Source: Pararoseomonas sp. SCSIO 73927
GTDB lineage: Bacteria > Pseudomonadota > Alphaproteobacteria > Acetobacterales > Acetobacteraceae
Direction: 5' to 3'
Assembly: GCF_037040815.1 (NCBI RefSeq)
Contig: NZ_CP146232.1
Location: 1,116,001 to 1,180,000 of the forward strand
Length of the DNA: 64,000 nucleotides
Part shown: piece after piece, positions 26,138-35,640 of the stretch
How positions within the stretch are numbered: position 1 is the first letter of the stretch
How the letters are laid out: every line of letters starts with the position of its first letter
Program-made: the position numbers and the translations under genes
The notes under the pieces: model-generated
Told to the model about the DNA's origin: nothing
What the model saw: only the letters and a program-made list of their open reading frames with translations
Database searches by the model: none

Positions 26138-27280
26138 ATGGCCTTCCTCGCCGTGGTGACGGCCCTTACGTCCGCTCGGGCGAGCTGTGCGCTCGGCATC
26201 GGCAGCTGGAACCGCCTGGACCTGCTGGTGATGGGCAACGCGCTGGTGGCGTGGCTACTCTACAGCCTGAGGCGCCAGGGCGTGCCGATCCGCTTCGATA
26301 CGGCAGTCGCCGGGCTGCTGCTGGACGGCGGGCGGGTGACCGGGGCGGTGCTGCGCGGCCCCGAGGGCAAGAGGCCCATCCTTGCCCTGCGCGGGGTGAT
26401 GCTGGCGACCGTTGGGGTGGCCTGGAAGCCAGCGCTGCGCGAGCGCCTGTTCCCCGAGGCTGCGCGCCCTCTCTACCTGGCGCCGGAGGGCAGTACCGGG
26501 GACGGCATCGCGGCGGGGATGGGCATCGGCGCGGCCCTGGACGATGCCGGGGACAGCGTCGGACTGTGGATGCCGTGCTCCGTGCTGGAGCGGCCCGATG
26601 GAACCCGCTCCGTCTGGCCGCATGTCGTGCTCGACCGGGCCAAGCCCGGGCTGATCGCCGTGAACGGCGGCGGCCGGCGCTTCGTCAACGAGTCGGACTC
26701 CTACCATGACTTCTGCATGGGGCTGCTGCGCGCCGGAACGGCGCCGGGACGACCGGCGCACCTGGTCTGCGATCGCGGCTTCATCCGCGACTACGGCATC
26801 GGGCTCGTGCACCAAGGCAAGCGGCGGCTGACGCCCTTCCTCGACGCCGGCTACCTCATCGAGAGCGCGACGCTGAAGGAGCTGGCCGGCCAGATCGGCG
26901 TGCCCCCGGCTGCGCTGGAGCGGAGCGTGGCCGAGCACAACCGCTTCGCCGCGACAGGCGTGGACGAGGCGTTCGGCAAGGGCAGCACGCCGATGAACCG
27001 CTTCAACGGCGACCCGGAGAACCGGCCAAATCCCTGCCTGCGGCCGATCGGGCCGGGCCCGTTCTACGCCGTGGCCGTCCGGCCCGCGGACCTAGCCGGC
27101 AGCGCGGGGCTTTGCGCGGATGCGAGTGGCCGCGCCCTGGACACCGAGGGGCGGCCGATCGAGGGCCTGTACGTCGGCGGGAACGACATGGCCTCAATTT
27201 TCCGGGGCACCTATCCCGGACCGGGCACGACAATCGGGCCCGCCATGGTGCTCGCCTGGCGCGCCGCGCGGCGGGGGTGA
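26138..27280 (+). pseudogene. N-terminally truncated FAD-dependent fumarate reductase/KSTD-type flavoprotein
   Basis: The 380-residue open frame matches only the middle and C-terminal parts of FAD_binding_2 flavoproteins such as tricarballylate dehydrogenase and 3-ketosteroid dehydrogenase. Visible parts are VAWLLYSLRRQGVPIRFDTAV, RGVMLATVG, GSTGDGIAAGMGIGAAL, GRRFVNESDSYHDF and a C-terminal GLYVGGNDMASIFRGTYPGPG-TIGPAM. The N-terminal dinucleotide-binding GxGxxG domain (roughly 150-200 residues) is absent, and there is no room for it after the hydrolase gene. It probably cannot hold FAD and is treated as a remnant; a product would be non-canonical. Confidence 0.75.
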
Positions 27281-27332
27281 TGGACAGATAGCGGCCCCTT
27301 GCCCGCCCTTCTCGGCCCGCTCGCGCGGGTAG

Positions 27333-27485
27333 CTGGATGAAAGCTCCCTGCGCGGCGTGCTCGCTTTCTTCGGCATCACGGGCATCAGCCTCGTCCGCAC
27401 GAAGGGCGTGGCGCTGGGCGCCGATACGCGGAAGCAGGCCATGGGGGCCGCCCAAGGCGAGATCACCAGGCTCGCAGCCTGGTAG
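27333..27485 (+). pseudogene. azoR: FMN-dependent NADH-azoreductase C-terminal fragment
   Basis: Fifty codons ending in TAG read LDESSLRGVLAFFGITGISL, then VRTKGVALGADTRKQAMGAA, which is the C-terminal end of AzoR-type azoreductases. An in-frame TAG lies immediately upstream and the flavodoxin-like N-terminus is missing. It is a remnant inside a decaying stretch. Confidence 0.65.
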
Positions 27486-27745
27486 GGTAGGAGCGACGTT
27501 CCCGACATCGGTTCGCTGCCCGGCGCTCGCGCCCATAGAGCTCCCGTTGGACGGCGAGTGAGCCGTTTCCGGCAAGCATGTCGAGGCAGCTCGGCGCCCG
27601 TTCCGGTTCTTTCCATGCCTTCCCCGGCTGCCTGGAGGCGGACAGACCACCCTGGCATCGGCGCGGTCTCGCCGGGCGGAAGGCCGCCGGTCTTCGAGCG
27701 ACCGATGGCCGCGTGAGCGCTTGTCCTCCGCTGTCTCGCAACGGG

Positions 27746-28160
27746 TCAGACCTGCCGCATCCCGCCATCAACACAGAGTTCAGCGCCCGTGATGAAGCTC
27801 GCTTCCTCGCTGAGGAGGAGCAGCGCTGCGCCGCGACTTCTTCCGGCCGCGCCATGCGGCCGAGCGGAATTCGGCCAACCAGCGCCGCCCGCACCTCATC
27901 CGTCGTGGCCGCCATCATCGCCGTGTCGGTAAGGCCTGGGCTGACGACGTTCACGTGGATGCCGCGCGGCGCCGGTTCCGCGGTCCAGGTGCGCGCTTAG
28001 GAACGCAGGGCCGCCTTGGTCGCGGCGTAGGTCCCGCAATAAGGTCCGCGATCAACCCGATGAGCACGACCGAGCCGCCCTTGTCCATGGCGCCGACCGC
28101 CGCATCGAAGGCAAGAACGTTCCGGATAGCCGTATTGACCTTGCAGCCGCCCGATGGCCC
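27746..28160 (-). pseudogene. Degenerate SDR oxidoreductase
   Basis: Reading the minus strand through at least one frameshift and one stop recovers an SDR C-terminal half: VNTAIRNVLAFDAAVGAMDK, GGSVVLIGLIADL, TYAATKAALRS with the active-site Tyr-Lys and an immediate stop, then HVNVVSPGLTDTAMM and IPLGRMARPEEVA. After a shift, LLLSEEASFITGAELCVDGG-MRQV ends the gene. The cofactor-binding N-terminus is missing. Together with the two neighbouring remnants it marks a zone of gene loss. Confidence 0.7.
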
Positions 28161-28299
28161 AATCAGGTGTTGAGTGGATTAGCGGGCGCCGCCTCACAAG
28201 GCGGCCCGCGAGTATGCTTTCGTGCCTGAGCGGATGACCTTACACCCTGTCGTCCTGTCTCCCGCCATTCCCGAGCAGAGTGCAATCACGGAGAGTGAT

Positions 28300-29067
28300 A
28301 TGACACTTCACCGTAGGACTCTCGCCACCTCGCTGCTGGTGGGAGCGGCCATTCTGGCCGAATCCCCGGCCATGGCTCAGAACGCGCCGGCACGAGCGAA
28401 CAACGTGGTCCTTGTCCACGGACTCTTCGCCGACGGATCGAGCTGGTCGGAGGTCATTCCGCTGCTTCAGGCCCGCGGGCTGAACGTGACCTCCGTCCAG
28501 AACCCGCTGACGACGCTGGAGGAGGCCGTCGCATCCTGCCGCAAGGTCCTCGACCGGCAGGACGGGCCCACGGTGCTGGCGGGCCATTCCTTTTCCGGCA
28601 TGATCGTGACCGAGGCGGGCGTCCATCCGAAAGTCTCCGCCCTGGTTTACGTGGCGGCGCGGGCACCGGATGCCGGGGAGGACTACACGGCCCTGGCGGC
28701 CCGCTACCCTGCCCCGCCCGCGTCGGCGGGCATTGTCTTCGACGGCGACGAGGGGCGGCTGAGCGAAGAAGCTTTCTTGCGAGACTTCGCGGGCGACCTG
28801 CCCGAGGCCAGGGCACGCGCCCTCTTCGCCGTGCAGCAGCCCTTCCGGAGGGCACTTCTGGCCGGGCGCACGGGCCAGGCGGCCTGGCGTTCCAGGCCCA
28901 GCTTCTACGCCGTCTCCACCGAGGACCGGACGATCAACCCCGACCTGCAGCGCTTCATGGCGTCCCGCATGGGCGCTCGGACCGTGGAACTCCGGGCCAG
29001 CCACGTCTCGTTGATCTCCCAGCCCCGGCCGGTCGCGGACCTGATCCTGGAAGCGAGTGGTCACTGA
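28300..29067 (+). CDS. Secreted alpha/beta hydrolase
   Basis: 255 residues from the ATG at 28300, with GGAGAG upstream. A signal peptide (MTLHRRTLATSLLVGAAILA, cleavage near AMA) precedes the hydrolase core VVLVHGLFADGSSW and the nucleophile motif VLAGHSFSGMIVTEA; the catalytic histidine is in LRASHVSLISQP. It resembles the salicylate esterase/hydroxynitrile lyase-like hydrolases often annotated simply as alpha/beta hydrolase. It stands alone between the decay zone and the glycan locus. Confidence 0.85.
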   Translation: MTLHRRTLATSLLVGAAILAESPAMAQNAPARANNVVLVHGLFADGSSWSEVIPLLQARGLNVTSVQNPLTTLEEAVASCRKVLDRQDGPTVLAGHSFSGMIVTEAGVHPKVSALVYVAARAPDAGEDYTALAARYPAPPASAGIVFDGDEGRLSEEAFLRDFAGDLPEARARALFAVQQPFRRALLAGRTGQAAWRSRPSFYAVSTEDRTINPDLQRFMASRMGARTVELRASHVSLISQPRPVADLILEASGH

Positions 29068-29355
29068 CGGGCCGAGCATCGGCCGTGTGCCAGGCGACGT
29101 CAGGCGAGATCCAAATCGTCAGATCATCTTACCTGATCAAGCCGCGATCATAACATTTCTGTTGCAAGTACAAGATCGCTTCCGCGGCTGGCCATATGCT
29201 GTCGCGTCCTGAACCGTGGTACCTCACCACTGCGGAGCGATCCAGCGGTGTCATCCTATTGCAGCATGATCCGTGTTTGGCGACGGCGAGCATCGGTCAC
29301 CAGCGGCTTGACAACCACTCCAACGCTGCGGCCCCGCAAGATGCGCGAGAGGGAA

Positions 29356-30345
29356 TCAGGGAAGAACCTTGTCGAGATAGGCCAGCAGGACCGCGCGTTC
29401 TTCCGCCAGACGTGCCGTGATTGCCGGCAGGTCGAGCGAACTCGAGAGGCCACGCAAGGACTGTCGGGTCGTCTTCTCTGCCAAGTTGGAGATGCCTCCG
29501 GCAAAACCGAGCCGGCGGTACATCTCGGTGATCTTGGACGTGACGGTCGGGCTCCGGAGGGCAAGCCCCACACAGGGGATGCCCTTGTTGAGGGCGAGGA
29601 TGCAACCGTGATAACGTTCGCTAACGACAAAACGCTTTGTCGACGCAAGCTCCTGGAAACGCTCGGCCGTGTCGAGGTACTCGACGTCATCTCCGAAGAC
29701 GTCCTCGAACCCGCTCCGCCGATCTGTCTCCGGGTTGAACGAGACGATCAGGTCGTTCGACGCATCGTAGAGGCGCGACATGAGGCTGGTGTAGGCCGCC
29801 GTCGTCCCGGGAACGATCTTCCCCGGCACCCACAGAATGCCGCGGCCATCGCTGGAGGGCTGCAAGGGATCGACCGGGTCCAGCAGGATGGGATCCATCA
29901 CGATGTCGACGTCCGGACGCAAATCGCCGATCATCGAGCGGGAATATTCGTCCCGAACCGAGAAGAACTGGCACTTGCGGACAAAAGCGGCCGACTGGGC
30001 CGGCGTGTCGCCAGCAGCACCGAGGGCGAGGGCAACGACCGGAAGCTTCAGGCCGGCAACCCAGGCCTCGTCGTTGAGAGGAGCGTGCGGAGCCGAGAGG
30101 AGGCCGCCGCCTCCGACGAGCAGCATGTCGAAGCCGTTGATGAAATTGAGGTCCATTGCGCCGCTTGCGGGGGCAGCAGTGTGGTTCCGGGCAGGGTAGG
30201 TGGACTGCCGCTTCGAGGGGGAGACCGAGACGATGTCGGCATCCGGCCGAACCGCCTGGATGGCCCTCGCGATAGCCTCGGCCTGGTACATGTCGCCAAC
30301 GTTGCCGTTCGCGTAGGCGCCCAGGCAGAGAATTCGGAGAGGCAT
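29356..30345 (-). CDS. Polysaccharide pyruvyltransferase family protein
   Basis: 329 residues. The N-terminal GAYANGNVGDMYQAEAI has the GN-GD motif (residues 14-18) of the PS_pyruv_trans family, and the C-terminal VSERYHGCILALNKGIPCVG is its second signature. These cytoplasmic enzymes add pyruvate ketals to sugar residues of exopolysaccharide or cell-wall glycans using phosphoenolpyruvate. It is the first gene of the glycan locus and is transcribed away from the small unknown gene at 30525. Confidence 0.85.
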   Translation of the reverse strand: MPLRILCLGAYANGNVGDMYQAEAIARAIQAVRPDADIVSVSPSKRQSTYPARNHTAAPASGAMDLNFINGFDMLLVGGGGLLSAPHAPLNDEAWVAGLKLPVVALALGAAGDTPAQSAAFVRKCQFFSVRDEYSRSMIGDLRPDVDIVMDPILLDPVDPLQPSSDGRGILWVPGKIVPGTTAAYTSLMSRLYDASNDLIVSFNPETDRRSGFEDVFGDDVEYLDTAERFQELASTKRFVVSERYHGCILALNKGIPCVGLALRSPTVTSKITEMYRRLGFAGGISNLAEKTTRQSLRGLSSSLDLPAITARLAEERAVLLAYLDKVLP

Positions 30346-30524
30346 TCGAAACCTGACCCTACTTGTGCCCAGACGGGACTTGTGCCCGGACGGGCGAGGC
30401 GCTGCAACGGCCACTCTATGCTGGAGCAAGTGGATAGAGGCAAGGCTGGATGAGACTGCCTTGACTTTCCCGGAGGCGTCGGTCCCTCATTCTACGAGCT
30501 TTTATGCTAAAATTCGAGGGCGAC

Positions 30525-30887
30525 ATGCAATTCAGGGTCCGGGCTACGTCGATCCAGCTCCTTCGATCCGCCCCCCCCAGCGATCAGGGCAAGTCCGGCA
30601 GCCTAACGGTGGTGGGCGTTCTTCGCCGCCAGAACCCGAAGATCGCGGAAGACCTCAAGGGCAAGCTCTCGGCGGACGAGTTGAGGGAGGTCGAGGCCTT
30701 CATCAAATCCCGGGATGAAGCGAGCAGCCTTGAGGCACGTGTCATGGCGCTGAGGCTGCCCGAAGTCGTGGCGAACTTCGTCTCCATGCTCGACGGTGCC
30801 GCCGAGGAGGAGAAGGAGCTCCTCATGAGTTACGCGAAGATCGCAGTCACGGATCTGCGGCGCGCCATCAATCGCCACTCGGCCTGA
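30525..30887 (+). CDS. Uncharacterised 120-residue protein
   Basis: The ATG at 30525 has GAGGG five bases upstream and is preferred over the ATG at 30504. The protein begins with a beta-rich stretch (MQFRVRATSIQLL, then SLTVVGVLRR) and continues as a charged helical region (LSADELREVEAFIKSRDEAS, EEEKELLMSYAKIAV). No signal peptide or membrane helix is visible. I do not recognise the family. Low-bias composition and a good ribosome site support it being real. Confidence 0.6.
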   Translation: MQFRVRATSIQLLRSAPPSDQGKSGSLTVVGVLRRQNPKIAEDLKGKLSADELREVEAFIKSRDEASSLEARVMALRLPEVVANFVSMLDGAAEEEKELLMSYAKIAVTDLRRAINRHSA

Positions 30888-30902
30888 ACCAAGGCGACAA
30901 GA

Positions 30903-32345
30903 TCAGGGCTCGCGGCTCGGGCAGGCGTTGTCCGGCGCACCGGGCAGGGCCCGGACGGCGCGCCGCTGTCCGGGCAACACGGCGCTGTCGACCCGCTCCG
31001 GCGCGCCAGAGAGGCTTTTGCGCGGATCCCAGCCATCGACGCGCGCGGGATCGACGGACAGGTGGACCCTGGCCTCCGGCCCACAATGCACTAGGCGCGC
31101 AGAGCGGGCGCTGGCGGGGGCCTCAATAGTGGCGGTGGCCTGGTCGACCACCACGAACATCGGCCGGTCGGCGCCGCTGCGCTCACGCCGGCAACCGACG
31201 AAACGGGCCTCGCTCGTGTCGCCCACGCGGAATGGCGAGAAAGGCTTTCCCTGCTCGATCCGGTCCTGGACCACGAATCCCTCGACGTCCACGCCCTCCG
31301 ACCCGTTGTAGACGACGACGCCGCTCCCGCGGTAATCCGCCCTGCCTCCCTCGATCCGAACCCGCGCGCTCTGGCTGATGCGCACCGCAGCCGGGCCCGC
31401 GCGATCCATTCCGTCCTGGCTGCGCCATTCTCCCCCGCGGATAGCAACCCCGTCGCACGTCGAAACCGTGAGGCCGCCGACCGTGCCCTTCGCCTGGGCC
31501 TCCTCGATCGTCAGGTCGCGGATGTCCGAGAAGCGGAAGGCCTCGCTGTGCGGATTGTCCTGCGCGTCGAGCCGACGGGCGCGGACGCGCAGGCTGAAGC
31601 CGCAGAAGGCACGGGTCGAGCCGGGGTTCTGCATGTAGATCGCGTGCGGCGGGACCGACAGCGCCGTCGTGCCGCGGGCCATCACGCCATCGATGAGTAG
31701 ATCCTCCTGCTGGTTCCCCGTGAGCACGAAATCCGTCATGCGCCCCGCGATGTCCCGGACCTGGTTCCCGCGAGAGCGCGCCGTGTAGTCGTAGGGCTCG
31801 GCGCGGTCCGGGGCTGGCTGGCCGGCGCGGAGCGGCAGAACAGGCCCACGCAGGCAGACCACCCCGAAGCTGTTCTGTCCCGATACGGCCTCGATCCGGT
31901 TGTTGCTCCCCTCCGCCCAGACGGCACAGACCCGCTGGAACGCCGCATAGCCCCGCCAGCGGCCAGCCAGGCGTTGTCGCTCGTACTCGCAGCTGAAGGC
32001 GATCCCGCGGATCACATGCCTATCCCCGCTCAGCCGAAGGAAGCCGCGGCCCGGCGTGGACTGCACGAAACGCGTTGCCTCGCCCTCTCCTTCAAGGTGA
32101 AGGCCCGACCAATCCACCGAAATGTCATCGTCCAGGAGATAGGTTCCCGCCCGCGCGATGACCTTTACGCGCCGCGCCCTGGCCTCTCCCAGCGCGTCCA
32201 GAAGGATCGAGGTATGCGGGCCCGGCCGCCCGCCGATCCGTCCGAGAAGGTCGATGTCATCGCTCTGCCCGGAAACCGCAGGGGACTTCAGGGCGGGAAC
32301 GAGGGCGAGCCCCGAGAGGGCGCGGCGGCCGAAACCGGATTTCAT
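30903..32345 (-). CDS. Predicted right-handed beta-helix protein with N-terminal signal
   Basis: 480 residues. The N-terminus GRRALSGLALVPALKSPAVS may be a signal peptide. The body is a string of short beta-strand turns typical of pectate-lyase-like helices: VIARAGTYLLDDDISVDWSG, RFVQSTPGRGFLRLSGDRHV, IRGIAF, then repeats such as LTIEEAQAKGTVGGLTVSTC and VRIEGGRADYRGSGVVVYNG. Members act as polysaccharide lyases, epimerases or passive surface proteins; no catalytic residues can be assigned. It lies back to back with the UDP-xylose synthase gene. Confidence 0.7.
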   Translation of the reverse strand: MKSGFGRRALSGLALVPALKSPAVSGQSDDIDLLGRIGGRPGPHTSILLDALGEARARRVKVIARAGTYLLDDDISVDWSGLHLEGEGEATRFVQSTPGRGFLRLSGDRHVIRGIAFSCEYERQRLAGRWRGYAAFQRVCAVWAEGSNNRIEAVSGQNSFGVVCLRGPVLPLRAGQPAPDRAEPYDYTARSRGNQVRDIAGRMTDFVLTGNQQEDLLIDGVMARGTTALSVPPHAIYMQNPGSTRAFCGFSLRVRARRLDAQDNPHSEAFRFSDIRDLTIEEAQAKGTVGGLTVSTCDGVAIRGGEWRSQDGMDRAGPAAVRISQSARVRIEGGRADYRGSGVVVYNGSEGVDVEGFVVQDRIEQGKPFSPFRVGDTSEARFVGCRRERSGADRPMFVVVDQATATIEAPASARSARLVHCGPEARVHLSVDPARVDGWDPRKSLSGAPERVDSAVLPGQRRAVRALPGAPDNACPSREP

Positions 32346-32448
32346 CGACCGATCCTTAGATGGCGTGTCCACGACGGGCACTTGCCTACGACCTCCGGGG
32401 CAGTCATGCTAAGCGCAACTTAAGGTTGAATGGAGATCGCGGGAACCG

Positions 32449-33434
<986 letters not shown>

Positions 33435-33435
<1 letters not shown>

Positions 33436-34541
33436 TGGGGACCACTGTCGATCCCGATCTCGCGGCCTCATTCTGGAAGTATCGCGAGTTCCTGGATGCC
33501 GGAGGCGAGGCAACCAGCTATCGAAGCGTCCCTGTTCGGCGTCCCGAGCTGTGGGCCGACGGTGAGCCTGTGTCCATCGAGGCAGGACTTGGCAGGGCCG
33601 TACCGGCGCATGTCTACTATGGCCAGGCGCTGCAGCCGATCGTGCGGGTGAGTACCCTGCACGACGTGCTGGTCGATCCGGTGTCGTTCAACATCTACAA
33701 GGCAGAGGCCGTAGAGGACGTGGTTCGGCCGGGGCGCCTCAAGCCGCCGGCCGACTTCCTCGCCGCGGTCTTCCGGAAGGATGCCTGGTTCGAGCGGGCG
33801 CTCATCGGCACCACCCGTTCGGCGGACAACTACTATCACTGGCTTGTGGAGTGCATGCCGCGCTTGGCCCGCTTGGCCCGCTTGGCCCAGGAGCACCCCG
33901 GGGAGACGATCAGCGTCAACCGGCTCAAGATGCCCTTCCACGACGTGCATCACCACTTCCCGCAACTCCCTGCCAGAACGCTGCCCTTGCTCCGGCCCTC
34001 CTTCGTGCGGGAGGCGCTGGTGCCGTCCGTGTCGACGCGGTTCGAGCCGGACCCCAAGCTGTCCCGGCACGTGCTGCCTGCCCAGGACGTTCTGCTCTTC
34101 CCACAGTCTGTGGTCTCTCCGGGCGGCCGTACCCGCCGTCTTTTTCTCTCGCGCCGGGACGCCAACACCAGGGTCCTCCACGATGAGGAACGCCTGTGCG
34201 CCGAGCTGACACGGCGGGGCTTCGACTGCATCGTCATGGGAGAGCTCACCGTCGCGGAGCAGGCACGACTGTGCAGCGAGGCGGAAATGATCGTCTCCAC
34301 GCACGGGGCCGGGCTCTCGAACATGCTGTTCCGCAGTGGCCAGCCTTGCACGGTGGTCGAGGTCATACCGCTCCGCCATTGGCCGCACCGCAATCTGGCC
34401 TGCATGTACAATCTGTCGATGCTCGCCGGGTTCCGGCACGTTCTCTACGACTGCACCTACGAGAGTGAGACGACGCGCCTGCTCAGCCAGAATTGGTCGG
34501 TCGATATCGACCGCTTCCTGCGCTGCATCGATTCCCTGTAA
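33435..34541 (+). CDS. Glycosyltransferase family 61 protein (DUF563)
   Basis: 368 residues. The GT61 hallmarks are NYYHWLVECMPRL, the RRLFLSRRDANTRVLHDEER stretch and the C-terminal VSTHGAGLSNMLFRSGQPCT-VVEV. GT61 includes xylosyl- and other transferases, and the gene is translationally coupled to the UDP-xylose synthase gene, so a xylosyltransferase is a reasonable guess (inference). No membrane segment is visible, so it acts in the cytoplasm. Confidence 0.88.
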
Positions 34542-34575
34542 TCGTCCTCCGGATCCTGGCGCCGTCACTCCGGTC

Positions 34576-35640
34576 CTAGGAGGCGCTCGCGGAGCCGCGC
34601 TCCCCATTGTCTCGGACAAGGCGTTGCAGGAGCCCGGAATACTCCTCACGGGGATTGAGCAGAATGGCTTGCCGCACGGCTTCGAGGGCTGGCTCAGGCT
34701 TCCCGGCCGCTCGTAGCGCACGGGCAAGGTTGTAATAGTATTGAGCTGTCGTCGGGGACCCCGCAACAGCCGCCTCAAAGCTCCCCACGGCCATGGTGTA
34801 GTCCCGCAGCTTCATTGCCAGCTGCCCCTGCGCGTACCGATAGTCCAGATGTCCTGGCGCCAGCGTTACCGCCTGCGTCAGGGCGCGCATTGCGGCCGGA
34901 AGGTTCTGCCGTCCTGCAAGAACCCGGGCCAGTTGCCGCCAGTAGGCTGCACTCCGCCGGCGCCTGCACCGGACGGCCGGTCGGAAGCGGGCGGGCTCAG
35001 CATCATTCCGAAGGAGCGTCAGCACCATCTTCGAGAGCAGACGGGTCTGCTTCAGGAAGTCCCCAGAGGGGTGCCCGGAAAAGGGCAGCCGGAACTCCGT
35101 CACGGGCCGCAATGCCCTGATCAGGTCGACGTGCCGCGCATCGGCGGAGAACGGGTCGTAGAGAAGGTTCCACGTTGCTCGCTCACCCGGTCCCGCTGTC
35201 ATTGGGTAGCGCCAGCGCAAGGCTTCCAGATCTTCAGCCCAGCGCGTCTCGAAGCTGACAAGCGCCCGATCCACCGAGTACTGCGGGGAGAGAGCAATCA
35301 CCGAGTCCAGGCCGAGCGCGGCCGAGAAGGTCAGGGCCGCGAAGCCTCCCATGCTCGACCCGTACCCGACGCGACGCCGCGATTGACCCTCCAGAGCGGC
35401 AGTTATGGTCGGGATCACGGCCGCCATCGCCTCGGCCTGATACCAGTCGTTCCGCGCGCATGTCACGTGGATCGCGTCGATGCCGCTCGATGCCAGGAAC
35501 GTCTCGCCGAAGCCTTCGGCAGCAACGTTCTGCTGCCGTTGCCAGGGCGCGAAGGTAACGACGACAACGTCGCTGCCATGACCATCCACGGCTCTCACCC
35601 GGACTCCCCCATCGTCGAAGAGGGTCCTGGCCTCGCTCAT
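34576..35640 (-). CDS. Alpha/beta hydrolase-like domain fused to TPR repeats
   Basis: 354 residues. Residues 1 to about 215 form a hydrolase-like domain: VVVVTFAPW, then RRRVGYGSSMGGFAALTFSA, where GYGSSMGG is a nucleophile elbow, and ALSPQYSVD. Residues about 235-345 are tetratricopeptide repeats (YWRQLARVLAGRQNLPAAMR, YYYNLARALRAAGKPEPALE). Hydrolase domains of this type occur in Asp2-like acyltransferases that modify glycoproteins. Its start overlaps the stop of the upstream glycosyltransferase gene (ATGA), linking it to sugar transfer. Confidence 0.8.
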   Translation of the reverse strand: MSEARTLFDDGGVRVRAVDGHGSDVVVVTFAPWQRQQNVAAEGFGETFLASSGIDAIHVTCARNDWYQAEAMAAVIPTITAALEGQSRRRVGYGSSMGGFAALTFSAALGLDSVIALSPQYSVDRALVSFETRWAEDLEALRWRYPMTAGPGERATWNLLYDPFSADARHVDLIRALRPVTEFRLPFSGHPSGDFLKQTRLLSKMVLTLLRNDAEPARFRPAVRCRRRRSAAYWRQLARVLAGRQNLPAAMRALTQAVTLAPGHLDYRYAQGQLAMKLRDYTMAVGSFEAAVAGSPTTAQYYYNLARALRAAGKPEPALEAVRQAILLNPREEYSGLLQRLVRDNGERGSASAS

